Translations under genes and position numbers: made by a program
NCBI RefSeq assembly: GCF_000259075.1
Contig: NZ_AJKI01000063.1
Coordinates: 86,421-150,420, forward strand
DNA length: 64,000 nucleotides
Direction: 5' to 3'
Source of the DNA: Marinilabilia salmonicolor JCM 21150
GTDB taxonomy: Bacteria; Bacteroidota; Bacteroidia; Bacteroidales; Marinilabiliaceae
Shown: in pieces, positions 34,539 through 44,470 of the stretch
How positions within the stretch are numbered: the first letter of the stretch is position 1
Layout: the number at the start of each line of letters is the position of its first letter
Notes under the pieces: generated by a model
Database searches by the model: none
Told to the model about the DNA's origin: nothing
Seen by the model: the letters and a program-made list of their open reading frames with translations, nothing else

Positions 34539-37500
34539 CTATAAAACGACAATCTTTTCTAAAAGTGTCCTTTCTTTCATCTCTATTTTAAGGAAATAGA
34601 TTCCGCTCTTTAAAGAAGTCACATCAATCCGCACAGCACTGGCATCCGCTTCAACATAATGCACTTTCAAAGATCGACCACTCAAATCAATCACCTCCAG
34701 ATTTAAAATATCCGACACATTGATTCCACCAATAAAAACATAAGTGTCGGCCGGAACAGGGAATACAGAAGAACTCTCTTCCTGTTCAGCCAGCACAGTG
34801 TTGGCAACTGTAACCGTCAACACTCCGGATACTTCATCATAAGCAAAGTAATAATTATTGTCCAACCCTCCCGAAACCTCAATATCATATTCTCCGGGCA
34901 CTGAGGACTCATCAGCAATACAGGAAGCTATAGGCACCTCATCGATAACAGTGACATCATCGGCATTGACAAATCCAGAATACTCCAGTTCAAACACAGG
35001 ATTGGTTTCTCCAACCACCCGTGTAGCATCTTTTGCCTTCACGGTCAGTGGTGCCTGATTAACAGAAAGCACTCCGCTCACATAACTGAAGTCGTAGTTT
35101 TCATCAGATCCCTCGCCCAGGGTGATAGCATAATCGCCCACATTGCTGCTACCATCTGCTTCAGTCGAAACCACAGGAAGAGTCATCAAAACTGAAGCAT
35201 CTTCTCCATTTACAAATCCGGAATAATTAAAAGTAAGTTCAGGATTAACCTCTCCGTAGAGACGGGTTTGGTCATCAGCAGTCACTATAAGCGAAGCTTT
35301 GGAAATGGAGGCCGTCAAAACAGGTTGCTCAAGAGCATAATTAGTGACATCAGTACCGGTAAGTGTCATGTTGGTTGTTACAGTAATTCCATCTCCTGAA
35401 CCAACCTGAGCAAATATCCCGGATGTATGATTACTCAGCACCACATCATCATCACCTTCCACCGCATTGTCCTCCAAAACAGCGTTACTCACCGCAGCCA
35501 CTGTTGTGCCATCGTAAATTTTATCCTGAGCGACAGCATTTACCACCGACACAGGTTTAGGTAAAACATTGAGGGAGGTGCTACCGTTAATAAGAGGCAG
35601 GTAAGATTCCGCGTCAATGGGAAAAAATGCCACCTCTTCTTCCACTGTACCCACTTCGTTCATATCGGAGACAAACATAAAATAAAAAGTTCCTGCAACG
35701 GGGCTGCCTTCATGTGTGGCCTCCCCTCCCGAAAGGACAGATTCTCCAACAGCTTGTCCGTAAACAATGTCTGATGCCTCAGGCCAGGAAGTTACGGTAA
35801 CTTTACCGATAGCTCCGGGATGCGGATTCTCCTCATTATCGAGAAGATAGGGGTATGAAACATACTCTTCCAGGGCATCAATGCCCCAGGTATTTGTAAA
35901 ATCCCAATCGATAAAAGAAGTAGCCTCGCGCATCTCTATACCGTTTAGACCAATGCCGCCGACTGAATTCTCCTGCCCGCTGGCATTGATGTCCCAATAG
36001 GAAGAGATAACCTCTCCATCGTTCACTCCTGCGAAACCACCAATGGTAGCATCAGAACCATTAACGGCAGTAGCGGAATAACAGTTCGTGATGTTACCTG
36101 TAATTAATCCACCCTCTGTATTTTCCTCCGCAATTTCAAGGTTTTCACCAACCAGTCCACCCGCGTTAAGCGGTGCATTTATTCCTCCCAATGCATAGCA
36201 GTTTTCTATATCACCGGTATTTTGTCCAACCAGTCCACCAGCTGCTCCATCGGTTGCAGTAACCATCCCGGAGGCATAGCTATTATTTATCCTACCTGCA
36301 TAATTTTCAAAAACCATCATCATATCTGCCTCAACCTCCTCATTGTTTCCAACCAAACCTCCTGATTTTAAAGGTGCGTTTACCGTTGCAAATGAGGAAC
36401 ACCTCGTAATGTCTCCCGTATTCTGTCCAACCAGACCTCCACACTCTCCTGTTGTTGCAGTTACCACTGAATTCGCTCCCACAGAGCACTGCTGAATCAT
36501 CCCTCTAAACCCTTGCACGGGTTGATCATTACTAATGCCTGCAATACCTCCAACATACTCTCCTCCTGTAACAGCCCCCTCAACATGGCATCGCAGTATG
36601 GTTCCGCTATTAGCGCCAATCAACCCTCCAACAGCACTTCCGGTAGATACCACCTCAACCGTAGCAGAACAGTCACTAATAACTGATCCATTTATGAATG
36701 AACCTGCCAAACCACCAACATTTCCCGGCTCAGCATTAACTTTCCCGGAAACATGAACATTACTAATTATGGAACCTTCGGAAACAGAACCTGCTAAAAT
36801 AGCCGTTGCGGATTTTCCAACAATTTCTGCTAACGGATCAACAGAAACATTCAGATTAATAATTTCAGCAGAATTAACGTAACCAAACAATCCGTTGATA
36901 TATTCATTAGGCCTGTTTATTTTCAGGTTTAAAACAGAAAAACTATTTCCATTTAAGTGACCTTCAAAATTCTCATAATAACCTAAACGCTCCCAAAATA
37001 ACCCATTATTATACCCCGGATTCCCTTCCGACAGATACTCCTGCAAATCAATATCATTGACCAACACATAGTATTTATCCGCATGCGAACTACCGAGATA
37101 ATTCCTGATTTCATCCAGGTCTTTAGGTGTTTTAATACGGAAAGGGTCAGCCTCTGTGCCTGCACCGCCGGAAAATGGAATTTCATCAACATTTACCACC
37201 ACATTTTCTTCAGTGTAAAGTTGCGCATCGTTCTGATCGGTGGCACGCACCAGCAATGAAAAACTTTCATAATCATAGCGATTCACCCCTTCCTGCAGAA
37301 GAGTCAACTCACCGGTTGCTGCATCTATTGAAAAAAATCCATCTTCATTGCCACTCTGAATGGAGAAAACAGGAGCATTGTCCGTGGCATCTTCATCGGT
37401 AGCTGTAACCAAACCGATTGAAATTCCGGCAGGTGACTCCTCATCAAATCTCAACATCTGACCAGCGTCAACCACAGGTGTTTCGTTTACATCAGTCACG

Positions 37501-38750
37501 TCAATTGTCATCATCCCTGTAACAGGTTCACTAATGCCATCGGAGACCTCAACTTCTATCTGGCACTGACTAACTTCCTCATAATCGAAGGCAGAAGCCG
37601 TTTCCAGATTGATTCCATTACTAACAAAGAGATCATTATCCGTTGCAGCATTTGCCGTCAGACTAAATGTCAGGGGATCGGAATCAGCATCAGTGGCAGA
37701 AAGAGCACCAACCACAGTGCCGGCCGATAAATTTTCATCAAAAGTATTGTTATCAAGGGCAAGACCGGCAGGCTGAGCATTCAAAACATATTGCCGGATG
37801 TTGTCGATGTAAATATCCTGGTTGCTATAATCATCAAAAGTTAGTCTTACATCGGAACCACCAACAATAGGAATAGCCACCTCACACCATTCTTCGGAAT
37901 AAGATGTTGATCCGGCATAATAAACACTAACTTCAAACCGGATTACACCCCCGACCAAAGCTCTGATTCTATATGACTCTGAATGATTAATTTTCACATT
38001 AAACGTCAGCATATCAACGTCCGGATCGGCAACCTGAAACTCAACATATTCGCCCGGACTTCCATCCACATACAATGAATATGACGAATTAGCACCATCA
38101 GTTGCTATGTTACTTGTACTACCAGAAACAATCACATCAGAAGGTATGGTTTGATCTTCAAAATCAACACTACTTATTTCACACATTCCTTTCGGACTAT
38201 GATCTGGAATAACCAATTCTCCTAATTTTAAATCCGCCGAAGGATCCTGAGTATCCCAGTAATATAACTTTAGCGTTGTATTTTCCAACGCTGCCTGTTC
38301 TGTCGGATCTGTGACAGTCCCCGAATTAGAATCTACAATACTTCCGCTGTAATCATCCGAACAAGTTACTACCGAAAAATTATAATCCGCATCAACCGTA
38401 ATGGTTGTGTATAGCCACTTATTCAAATGATTACCGCGCAGATTACTAATATCATTTGTCGAAACAGTCGTCTGAGCCAGTTTTATCCCCCCTCGTATAT
38501 AACTACCATTATTCGTTACATACCATTTGAATTTAACAGTTCCATTAACAGCATTAAAGGCATCTTTAAGAAAAATCAGATTCCCATTTCTATACCCGAC
38601 GGATGGAATTCTCAAACCATCCACTTCTTCAGTAACAGGTCCTGAATAAACGATACTAAAATTATCCGCGGTCATGGGAACACTTCGTGTTTGGGCCAAA
38701 ACGTATCCCGTAATAATTACAAACAAAACAAAGAGTAAAAATTTCTTCAT
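34539..38750 (-). CDS. Large secreted type IX substrate with cadherin, GLUG and MBG repeats
   Basis: The 1,403-residue protein has a signal peptide (MKKFLLFVLFVIITGYVLA), an N-terminal beta region to about 325, two cadherin-like repeats (about 327-525), and a GLUG-repeat region to about 930 (GGLAG, GGLIGANSG, GGLVGQNTGDI). YDG/MBG-type repeats occupy about 1060-1310 (IYDGTTVAAV, DQTRLYGEVNP). The last 75 residues are a type A sorting domain (VFPVPADTYVFI ... SGIYFLKIEM), the signal for type IX export and surface attachment. It is a probable cell-surface adhesin. porW and porX in this window are part of the machinery or its regulation. Confidence 0.92.
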   Translation of the reverse strand: MKKFLLFVLFVIITGYVLAQTRSVPMTADNFSIVYSGPVTEEVDGLRIPSVGYRNGNLIFLKDAFNAVNGTVKFKWYVTNNGSYIRGGIKLAQTTVSTNDISNLRGNHLNKWLYTTITVDADYNFSVVTCSDDYSGSIVDSNSGTVTDPTEQAALENTTLKLYYWDTQDPSADLKLGELVIPDHSPKGMCEISSVDFEDQTIPSDVIVSGSTSNIATDGANSSYSLYVDGSPGEYVEFQVADPDVDMLTFNVKINHSESYRIRALVGGVIRFEVSVYYAGSTSYSEEWCEVAIPIVGGSDVRLTFDDYSNQDIYIDNIRQYVLNAQPAGLALDNNTFDENLSAGTVVGALSATDADSDPLTFSLTANAATDNDLFVSNGINLETASAFDYEEVSQCQIEVEVSDGISEPVTGMMTIDVTDVNETPVVDAGQMLRFDEESPAGISIGLVTATDEDATDNAPVFSIQSGNEDGFFSIDAATGELTLLQEGVNRYDYESFSLLVRATDQNDAQLYTEENVVVNVDEIPFSGGAGTEADPFRIKTPKDLDEIRNYLGSSHADKYYVLVNDIDLQEYLSEGNPGYNNGLFWERLGYYENFEGHLNGNSFSVLNLKINRPNEYINGLFGYVNSAEIINLNVSVDPLAEIVGKSATAILAGSVSEGSIISNVHVSGKVNAEPGNVGGLAGSFINGSVISDCSATVEVVSTGSAVGGLIGANSGTILRCHVEGAVTGGEYVGGIAGISNDQPVQGFRGMIQQCSVGANSVVTATTGECGGLVGQNTGDITRCSSFATVNAPLKSGGLVGNNEEVEADMMMVFENYAGRINNSYASGMVTATDGAAGGLVGQNTGDIENCYALGGINAPLNAGGLVGENLEIAEENTEGGLITGNITNCYSATAVNGSDATIGGFAGVNDGEVISSYWDINASGQENSVGGIGLNGIEMREATSFIDWDFTNTWGIDALEEYVSYPYLLDNEENPHPGAIGKVTVTSWPEASDIVYGQAVGESVLSGGEATHEGSPVAGTFYFMFVSDMNEVGTVEEEVAFFPIDAESYLPLINGSTSLNVLPKPVSVVNAVAQDKIYDGTTVAAVSNAVLEDNAVEGDDDVVLSNHTSGIFAQVGSGDGITVTTNMTLTGTDVTNYALEQPVLTASISKASLIVTADDQTRLYGEVNPELTFNYSGFVNGEDASVLMTLPVVSTEADGSSNVGDYAITLGEGSDENYDFSYVSGVLSVNQAPLTVKAKDATRVVGETNPVFELEYSGFVNADDVTVIDEVPIASCIADESSVPGEYDIEVSGGLDNNYYFAYDEVSGVLTVTVANTVLAEQEESSSVFPVPADTYVFIGGINVSDILNLEVIDLSGRSLKVHYVEADASAVRIDVTSLKSGIYFLKIEMKERTLLEKIVVL

Positions 38751-39004
38751 AGCATAAGCGTTTTTTGGTTCTGTAAATTGTCTTGAAGTTTATACGCCAA
38801 CGCTCCCTGAAGAGTTGAAAGTATATGGGATTCGAAAAGTGCTAATTAGAATTCGTGCAGGTTCTCAGGATATTCGTTTGGCAGCTCTTTCTCTCGGTTT
38901 ATCTAAAAAGAAGTGCTAATCATCAAAAGCAGACAACCATTTCCCTCAAAAAACAATAAAAAGGAATGTATAGCCCTTTACATACCTTAGACATAAAGCC
39001 GACA
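38751..39004. other. Intergenic DNA upstream of the type IX substrate gene
   Basis: First part of an 851-bp gap between the divergent type IX substrate gene and the Reg_prop kinase. Nothing I can name is found here. A stop-free stretch of about 50 codons lacks a start and is not convincing. The two structured elements that follow are listed separately. Confidence 0.4.
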
Positions 39005-39115
39005 AGGTGCAACCAGGCTGAAAGCCTGAGAGCAACAGCCCTGGGCAACGCCCAGGGTTTAGAGTTATCCCCCACGCCCTCTCTCTTTATTGGTCGCGTT
39101 GCGACCAATAAAGAG
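39005..39115. repeat. Dispersed multi-hairpin repeat, copy C (most complete)
   Basis: Three hairpins in a row. Hairpin 1 is CAGGCTGAAAGCCTG at 39014-39028. Hairpin 2 has eight-pair arms CCCTGGGC (39039-39046) and GCCCAGGG (39050-39057) around AAC. Hairpin 3 has fifteen-pair arms starting CTCTTTATTGGTCGC at 39083-39097, with the second arm at 39101-39115 and a GTT loop. All stems are perfect. Confidence 0.85.
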
Positions 39116-39320
39116 CAATTAATCAGGTTTAACAACCGGATAGAATGAAAAAATATTGCAAACAATAAAAATTTTCCATAAATAGTGTTTATCTAAAAAG
39201 TCCAACTTCTGCGTTGTTACTCAAAATCTAAATCCTCAAACACATTAGTATTCTTCGGTTTAGATTTTTCAAACGCCTTGAATTTGAACTTTCTATCTCA
39301 AACAAGTGAAAAACGCTTAG

Positions 39321-39530
39321 TTTATAGACAGGGCACTAAACAGCGCCCCCGTCTATAAAGTCGGGAAAGTTTGTAAAATGTCATGTGTCTGGTCAGAAAG
39401 TGCCAGTTGCAAGGCTTGCGAAGCCGCCAAAAACGGAGTTTACTTGGGTAAATGAATATTTTGGCGGCAAGCGTAACGACGCAAATGGTACTTTATGGAC
39501 AGACTCTAAACAGAGTCGTGTCAATCATTA
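39321..39530. repeat. MITE-like structured element
   Basis: Two related hairpins flank a central inverted repeat. The left has TTTATAGAC (39321-39329) pairing with GTCTATAAA (39351-39359). The right starts with a TTTATGGACAG segment and contains GACTCT-AAAC-AGAGTC (39502-39517). Both carry CTAAACAG at the loop. Between them, arms at 39397-39432 and 39459-39494 pair over 24 of 36 positions, with ten perfect pairs at the centre (GCCGCCAAAA / TTTTGGCGGC). No ORF is present. It resembles a miniature inverted-repeat element, but no transposase or target duplication was identified. Confidence 0.55.
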
Positions 39531-39601
39531 AAATAACGCACCACTAACCAGTAATGGCCAGTAAAACTTGTTTCCAGAAAAAAAATTATCAAAGCCTGAA
39601 A

Positions 39602-42600
39602 ATGATGAACCTACGGTGGTTATTTCTCTACTTTGTGTTTCTGAGTGCATCGGCAAACGCCCAGGGCCTGCCCATTGAGCAGGATCGTTACACCCGTTTT
39701 GGTCATCTGACAGTAGCCGACGGGCTTCCCGACAACCACATTACGGTAATCCGGCAGGACTCAACCGGATATCTGTGGATAGGAACACGTGAAGGTCTGG
39801 CCCGATACGACGGAACCCGGTTCCTCTCATTTCTGAATGCCCCCGGCGACAGCACGTCTCTGCCATCCAACCACATCTATGATGTTCTTATCACCTCCGA
39901 ACAACAGATATTCGTCGCCACCCGGAAGGGCCTCGCCCTTTTTAACCACAGAACAGCAAATTTTGTGCGAGTCCCAACGCTCTATGAAGATGGATACGGT
40001 CTGCTCGATAAACACATCAGAGCACTTGAAACTGCTGACAAAGACCACATCTGGGTAGAAACTTTTAACGGTACGCTACACCTGCTCAATACCCAAACCT
40101 TCAGAGCGCGTACCTGGTCGCATCCGGCCCCAACTCAACCTTACTACGATTACCATGCTTTGCTTCAGGACTCCAAAGGAACTTTGTGGATTGGCGGTCG
40201 TAACATGGGCCCGCTGAAGATGCAGAAGGAGTCGATTACCGCCATTGAGACCGATCCGGAAAACACTGACAGAAAACGAGACCGTGATGTGGCATTTTTC
40301 TTCGAGGACAGCGAAGGAGACTTCTGGGTTGGCGGACTTGACGGCTTATATCAGTACAACCGTGAATCCGACATCTTCAACAAACGATTAAATACCTCCT
40401 CCTACCAAATGACTGAATCGAAGCAAGGACTCCTATGGGTGGCTACCGGAAATGGTCTGGTACAACTCAACAAACGGACAGGGAAAATCACCCTGTTCCT
40501 GCCTTCTGAAAACGACCCGTCATCACTCATCCAGGACCACCTGAATTGTGTAATGACCGACCTGGAAGGCAATCTCTGGATTGGCACCAACAGAGGAATC
40601 AGCATCCTGAACCCGGTGCAAAACCTTGTTCACCACTACCGCCACCTGCCTGAGTTACCCAATTCACTCAGCAGCAATCATGTTTCAGACATCCAGGAAG
40701 GCAAAAATGGAAATATCTGGATTGCGACACGAGGAGGAGGAATGAACCGTTTCGACCCGGAAACTGAGACTTTTACTGTTTTTAGAGAAAATCCAACAGA
40801 TAAATCTACCATCAGTTCCAATCAGGTGTCTGCGCTGCATCCCGATGAAAACGGAATCATCTGGACTGGCTTATGGAGGGGTGTGGGGTTCAACAGCTTT
40901 GACCCGAAAAGAGAAGAATTTCAACAATTTGCACTGGATTCAACCTCCCGAAAACAAGACTGGTATGTGGGCTTTGAATCCTGGGGAACCGACACTTTGG
41001 TTGCAGGTTTTTGGGGGGCACAAGGCATCAGACTATTCCACAAACAAGAAAAACGATGGCTTCCACACAATTTCAATCCCTCCTATCATCCCTCAGATGG
41101 AAACCTGCAAAACATCCTGGCAACCGACAGTATTCTGTGGGTTTATCAAAATGGCGGCACCATCCGGTCGTTTCATCCCGAATCGTCCAAATGGCAGGCC
41201 TGGAGATCGTCTGTTCATCAGACAAGTAACCAATTTCATAAAATCAATTCCGTAAGCCTACCCGATTTTTCCAACTTAAATGAAATGGTTCACCATCAGA
41301 ACTTAACTCTTTTTCTGACCGATAAAGGAGTAGGAATTTACGACCATCGAAACGGTCAATTCTCCACGCCGGACCCAAGAAATTTTCTGATGGCGACCCA
41401 ACATGGCCAACAATTACTTTTGCTCTCCCCCGAAGGATTATATGCATTCGATGGTCTGAACCACAAAATTCAAAAACAATTGCCGGCAAAGAACCTTGTC
41501 ACCCCCCCATCCCACATCACAGACCTCTTATTATTGGAGGATAACAAATTACTGATCACCTCTAAGTCCGGTATTGAAGCAATAAACGCAAGAACCGGCG
41601 AGCAACTCCCCCTGTCACCAGAATTTGAATCCATTAACAGCTCGAAAAAACCCATTCAACAAATCATCCATGGTCACAAAAATTCTTTTTTGATCGCCTT
41701 CGACCGCGGTATCGCTTATCTTCCAGGTGATGGTCAAACTGAAATTTACGACACGGACAATGCTTATTCTTCCGGGTTAAAAAACGATGCCGTACGAAAC
41801 ATTTGCCGATGTACAGAAACACCGGGTTTCTGGATAAGTAGCGACCGGGGCCTTTTCTTTTTTGACACCTCCACCCGTACATTCAGCACCATAACCTCTT
41901 TTTCTGAATACCGGATCAATCACACCACCCTCCTGTCCAAACAACTATTTATTGCCAGCGACCACGGACTGGCAGTCCTTGATGCAAAAAGCCGTAAAGT
42001 CACTTTCTTTAACCGCGCACCTGCTGACAAACTCTCATCGCACCTGACCACTTTTATACAAAAGGATTCCAAAGGAGATATATGGGCGGGCACCACCAAT
42101 AAAGGGATCAACCAGATAGACCGACAGACTCTGGAAATAACTCATTTCTATCCCGGACAGAGATTTCATGGTCGTGAAACACTTGCTTTCCTTGAAACAT
42201 CCGCGGGTACTATTTATGCCGGAGGCGATTCTCTGAATATTTTCAATCCTGAAAAAGAAGTTTTTGAAATCCCGCAGATAGCAAAACAGCTTCCCAATGG
42301 CAAAATATTATCTCTCACCGAAGATTACCTGGAACGGATTCTTATTGTAACCAGTCACCACATCCATATTTTTGACCCGGCATACAATCAACTGTTCGAC
42401 CTCACCCCCTATCTGGGTCTGAAGAATCCCACATTCACCCGGGCTGCACTTCAAACCGGCAACAATGATATCTTAGTGGGATCAACACGGGGTTTTCTTC
42501 GTTTTAACCCTGAACTATTCAGTCCGGCCGAAAAATTGCAAATTACAAGAATTACAGAATTCCGCATCATGGGTGAAACTGTTCATCAGACCAACCCTGA

Positions 42601-43630
42601 AAAGAACATCCTGCTCAAACACGATCAGAATTTCATTGAATTCTTTTTTTCGGATATGAAGTATCCTTCCCTGCACGACAGCTACCAATACCGGCTCAGA
42701 GAAACCGACCAGGACTGGACCATCACCTCACAGGCATCAGTGAGCTACAAAATGTTACCTCCTGACGATTATACCTTTGAAGTGCAAAAAATCAACCCTT
42801 TTGGAGAAAGCATTCCTGCACAATATTCATTCACAATTCATCCTCCATTCTGGAAATCTGCCTGGTTTATTATCCTGATAATCTTTAGCAGCGGAGCAAT
42901 CCTGTTTTTCTGGTGGAGAAACCACCTTCAACACCTGAAGCTGCTAAAAAACAATCTCACCCTAAAACATCAGCTGCTGCTTTCGCAGATGAATCCGCAT
43001 TTTCTGTTTAACGCACTCTCCGCAATTCAGGCGTTCATTTTCCAGAATCAACCACAGGCAGCCGGAAGCTACCTGGCAAGATTTGCCAAGCTCATGCGTC
43101 TTTACCTCAACAATATGACATCGGCCGTAACAACCATTCACGACGAATCCGAAACACTGAAACACTACCTGGAATTACAACGCCTGAGACATAACAACAA
43201 CTTTGATTACTCCATTGAGGTAAAACCACCCATAAGTGAACAGATGCCGGGATTACCAACCATGATGATACAACCCTTTGTGGAAAATGCCATCGAACAC
43301 GGATTCAGTGACATCCCGGACAGGACAGGCTACTTAGAGGTGAAACTCGAATTAAAAGAACCACACTGGCACATAACTATTCGTGACAACGGAGCAGGAA
43401 TTGATAAAACGATGCAAAAAAAAGATGAGAAACCACTCCAACGCAAATCTATGAGTACCGGAATCACTAAAAAACGAATAGCCCAATTACAAAATCAGTA
43501 CAAATGTCAGTGTTCCCTGGTGATTAAAGATCGGTCAAAAACAGAAGAAAACGAAACAGGAACCGAAGTATCTCTGGTTCTTCCCGCCATTTCAGAAGAA
43601 AAAAAAGCCACAAAGAAAACAGTTTTGTGA
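39602..43630 (+). CDS. Reg_prop/Y_Y_Y sensor with LytS-type histidine kinase domain
   Basis: The ATG at 39602 starts a signal peptide (MMNLRWLFLYFVFLSASANA); the upstream in-frame ATG at 39554 would place a polar 16-residue extension before it. The protein has about 1,342 residues. The periplasmic part is two seven-blade-type propellers built from Reg_prop repeats (LWIGTREGLARYD, LWIGTNRGISIL, IWIATRGGGMNRFD). A Y_Y_Y domain lies near residues 990-1070, then a membrane segment. The cytoplasmic part is a LytS-like kinase with H1133 in QMNPHFLFNAL and IQPFVENAIEHGF as N-box. The LytTR regulator follows by 50 bp. There is no fused receiver or AraC domain. Confidence 0.93.
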   Translation: MMNLRWLFLYFVFLSASANAQGLPIEQDRYTRFGHLTVADGLPDNHITVIRQDSTGYLWIGTREGLARYDGTRFLSFLNAPGDSTSLPSNHIYDVLITSEQQIFVATRKGLALFNHRTANFVRVPTLYEDGYGLLDKHIRALETADKDHIWVETFNGTLHLLNTQTFRARTWSHPAPTQPYYDYHALLQDSKGTLWIGGRNMGPLKMQKESITAIETDPENTDRKRDRDVAFFFEDSEGDFWVGGLDGLYQYNRESDIFNKRLNTSSYQMTESKQGLLWVATGNGLVQLNKRTGKITLFLPSENDPSSLIQDHLNCVMTDLEGNLWIGTNRGISILNPVQNLVHHYRHLPELPNSLSSNHVSDIQEGKNGNIWIATRGGGMNRFDPETETFTVFRENPTDKSTISSNQVSALHPDENGIIWTGLWRGVGFNSFDPKREEFQQFALDSTSRKQDWYVGFESWGTDTLVAGFWGAQGIRLFHKQEKRWLPHNFNPSYHPSDGNLQNILATDSILWVYQNGGTIRSFHPESSKWQAWRSSVHQTSNQFHKINSVSLPDFSNLNEMVHHQNLTLFLTDKGVGIYDHRNGQFSTPDPRNFLMATQHGQQLLLLSPEGLYAFDGLNHKIQKQLPAKNLVTPPSHITDLLLLEDNKLLITSKSGIEAINARTGEQLPLSPEFESINSSKKPIQQIIHGHKNSFLIAFDRGIAYLPGDGQTEIYDTDNAYSSGLKNDAVRNICRCTETPGFWISSDRGLFFFDTSTRTFSTITSFSEYRINHTTLLSKQLFIASDHGLAVLDAKSRKVTFFNRAPADKLSSHLTTFIQKDSKGDIWAGTTNKGINQIDRQTLEITHFYPGQRFHGRETLAFLETSAGTIYAGGDSLNIFNPEKEVFEIPQIAKQLPNGKILSLTEDYLERILIVTSHHIHIFDPAYNQLFDLTPYLGLKNPTFTRAALQTGNNDILVGSTRGFLRFNPELFSPAEKLQITRITEFRIMGETVHQTNPEKNILLKHDQNFIEFFFSDMKYPSLHDSYQYRLRETDQDWTITSQASVSYKMLPPDDYTFEVQKINPFGESIPAQYSFTIHPPFWKSAWFIILIIFSSGAILFFWWRNHLQHLKLLKNNLTLKHQLLLSQMNPHFLFNALSAIQAFIFQNQPQAAGSYLARFAKLMRLYLNNMTSAVTTIHDESETLKHYLELQRLRHNNNFDYSIEVKPPISEQMPGLPTMMIQPFVENAIEHGFSDIPDRTGYLEVKLELKEPHWHITIRDNGAGIDKTMQKKDEKPLQRKSMSTGITKKRIAQLQNQYKCQCSLVIKDRSKTEENETGTEVSLVLPAISEEKKATKKTVL

Positions 43631-43680
43631 GTTAATCGTACCAAATACTACACCAGCAAGCAAAATGAAATCATCAAACT

Positions 43681-44421
43681 ATGAGAGCAGTAATTATCGA
43701 TGACGAAAAGAATGCGAGAGAAACCGTAAAGGGGATGTTGTCTTTTATAGCTAACGATATCGAAATTGCAGGAGAGGCCGATGGAGTAAAAAAGGGTTTA
43801 GAAATCATCCACCGGTACGCCCCCGAACTGGTTTTCCTTGATATTCACATGCAGGACGGAACTGGTTTTGACTTGCTGCGCCGGCTTGAAAGCTATGATT
43901 TCGCACTGGTTTTTCTTACTGCGCACGACAACTATGCACTTGAAGCTTTTCGCTTCGCCGCCATCGACTACCTTTTAAAACCCATTGATCCCGATGAACT
44001 GAAAAATACCATTGAACGCATCCGCAAACAAAGCTCAGACAATGCAAAAGTCATGGACGCATTGTTCGAAAACCTGCAAAAAGCCACGTCCTCTCCGCGA
44101 AAAATTGTTTTAAAATCTTCAGATGCACTGCATCTGGTATTTATCGATGACATAATTCACTGCGAAAGTTCAGACAATTACACCCGTTTTTTCTTAAAAG
44201 GACAAAAACCGTTACTCATCTCTCAATCGCTGAAGAATTTTGAAAAAATGCTTGCACCTCTGGGTTTTTTCAGGGTTCATCAGTCACACCTTATAAATCT
44301 CTCCCACATAAGTAAAATAGACCGTAAAGATGGGTGTCACGTAGAGATGAATGATGGAACTGAAGTACCTGTCGCTGTCAGGAAAAAGGACATTTTAATG
44401 AAACGACTGGAAGAATTGTAA
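43681..44421 (+). CDS. LytTR family response regulator
   Basis: The 246-residue regulator has a receiver (D7, D8, phosphoacceptor D54 in VFLDIHMQDG, K100 region in YLLKPID) and a LytTR DNA-binding domain from about 140. Conserved LytTR features include IHCESSDNYTRFFL and FFRVHQSHLINLSHISKIDR. It follows the Reg_prop/LytS kinase at 50 bp and is almost surely its partner. The regulated genes are not known; the nearest divergent gene is a porin-like protein on the other strand. Confidence 0.95.
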   Translation: MRAVIIDDEKNARETVKGMLSFIANDIEIAGEADGVKKGLEIIHRYAPELVFLDIHMQDGTGFDLLRRLESYDFALVFLTAHDNYALEAFRFAAIDYLLKPIDPDELKNTIERIRKQSSDNAKVMDALFENLQKATSSPRKIVLKSSDALHLVFIDDIIHCESSDNYTRFFLKGQKPLLISQSLKNFEKMLAPLGFFRVHQSHLINLSHISKIDRKDGCHVEMNDGTEVPVAVRKKDILMKRLEEL

Positions 44422-44470
44422 CGTTTTTTCTCTTCGCCATAAACCCGCAGGCGGAAGCACAGGTTCTTTC

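Noticed and set aside
38780..38920. Stop-free stretch that could be a decayed gene tail
   Set aside because: About 50 codons with no start, no family motif and stop codons on both sides; chance is a simpler explanation.
38923..39165. Minus-strand ORF of 80 residues across repeat copy C
   Set aside because: The reading frame follows hairpin sequence shared with copy A and has no gene character.
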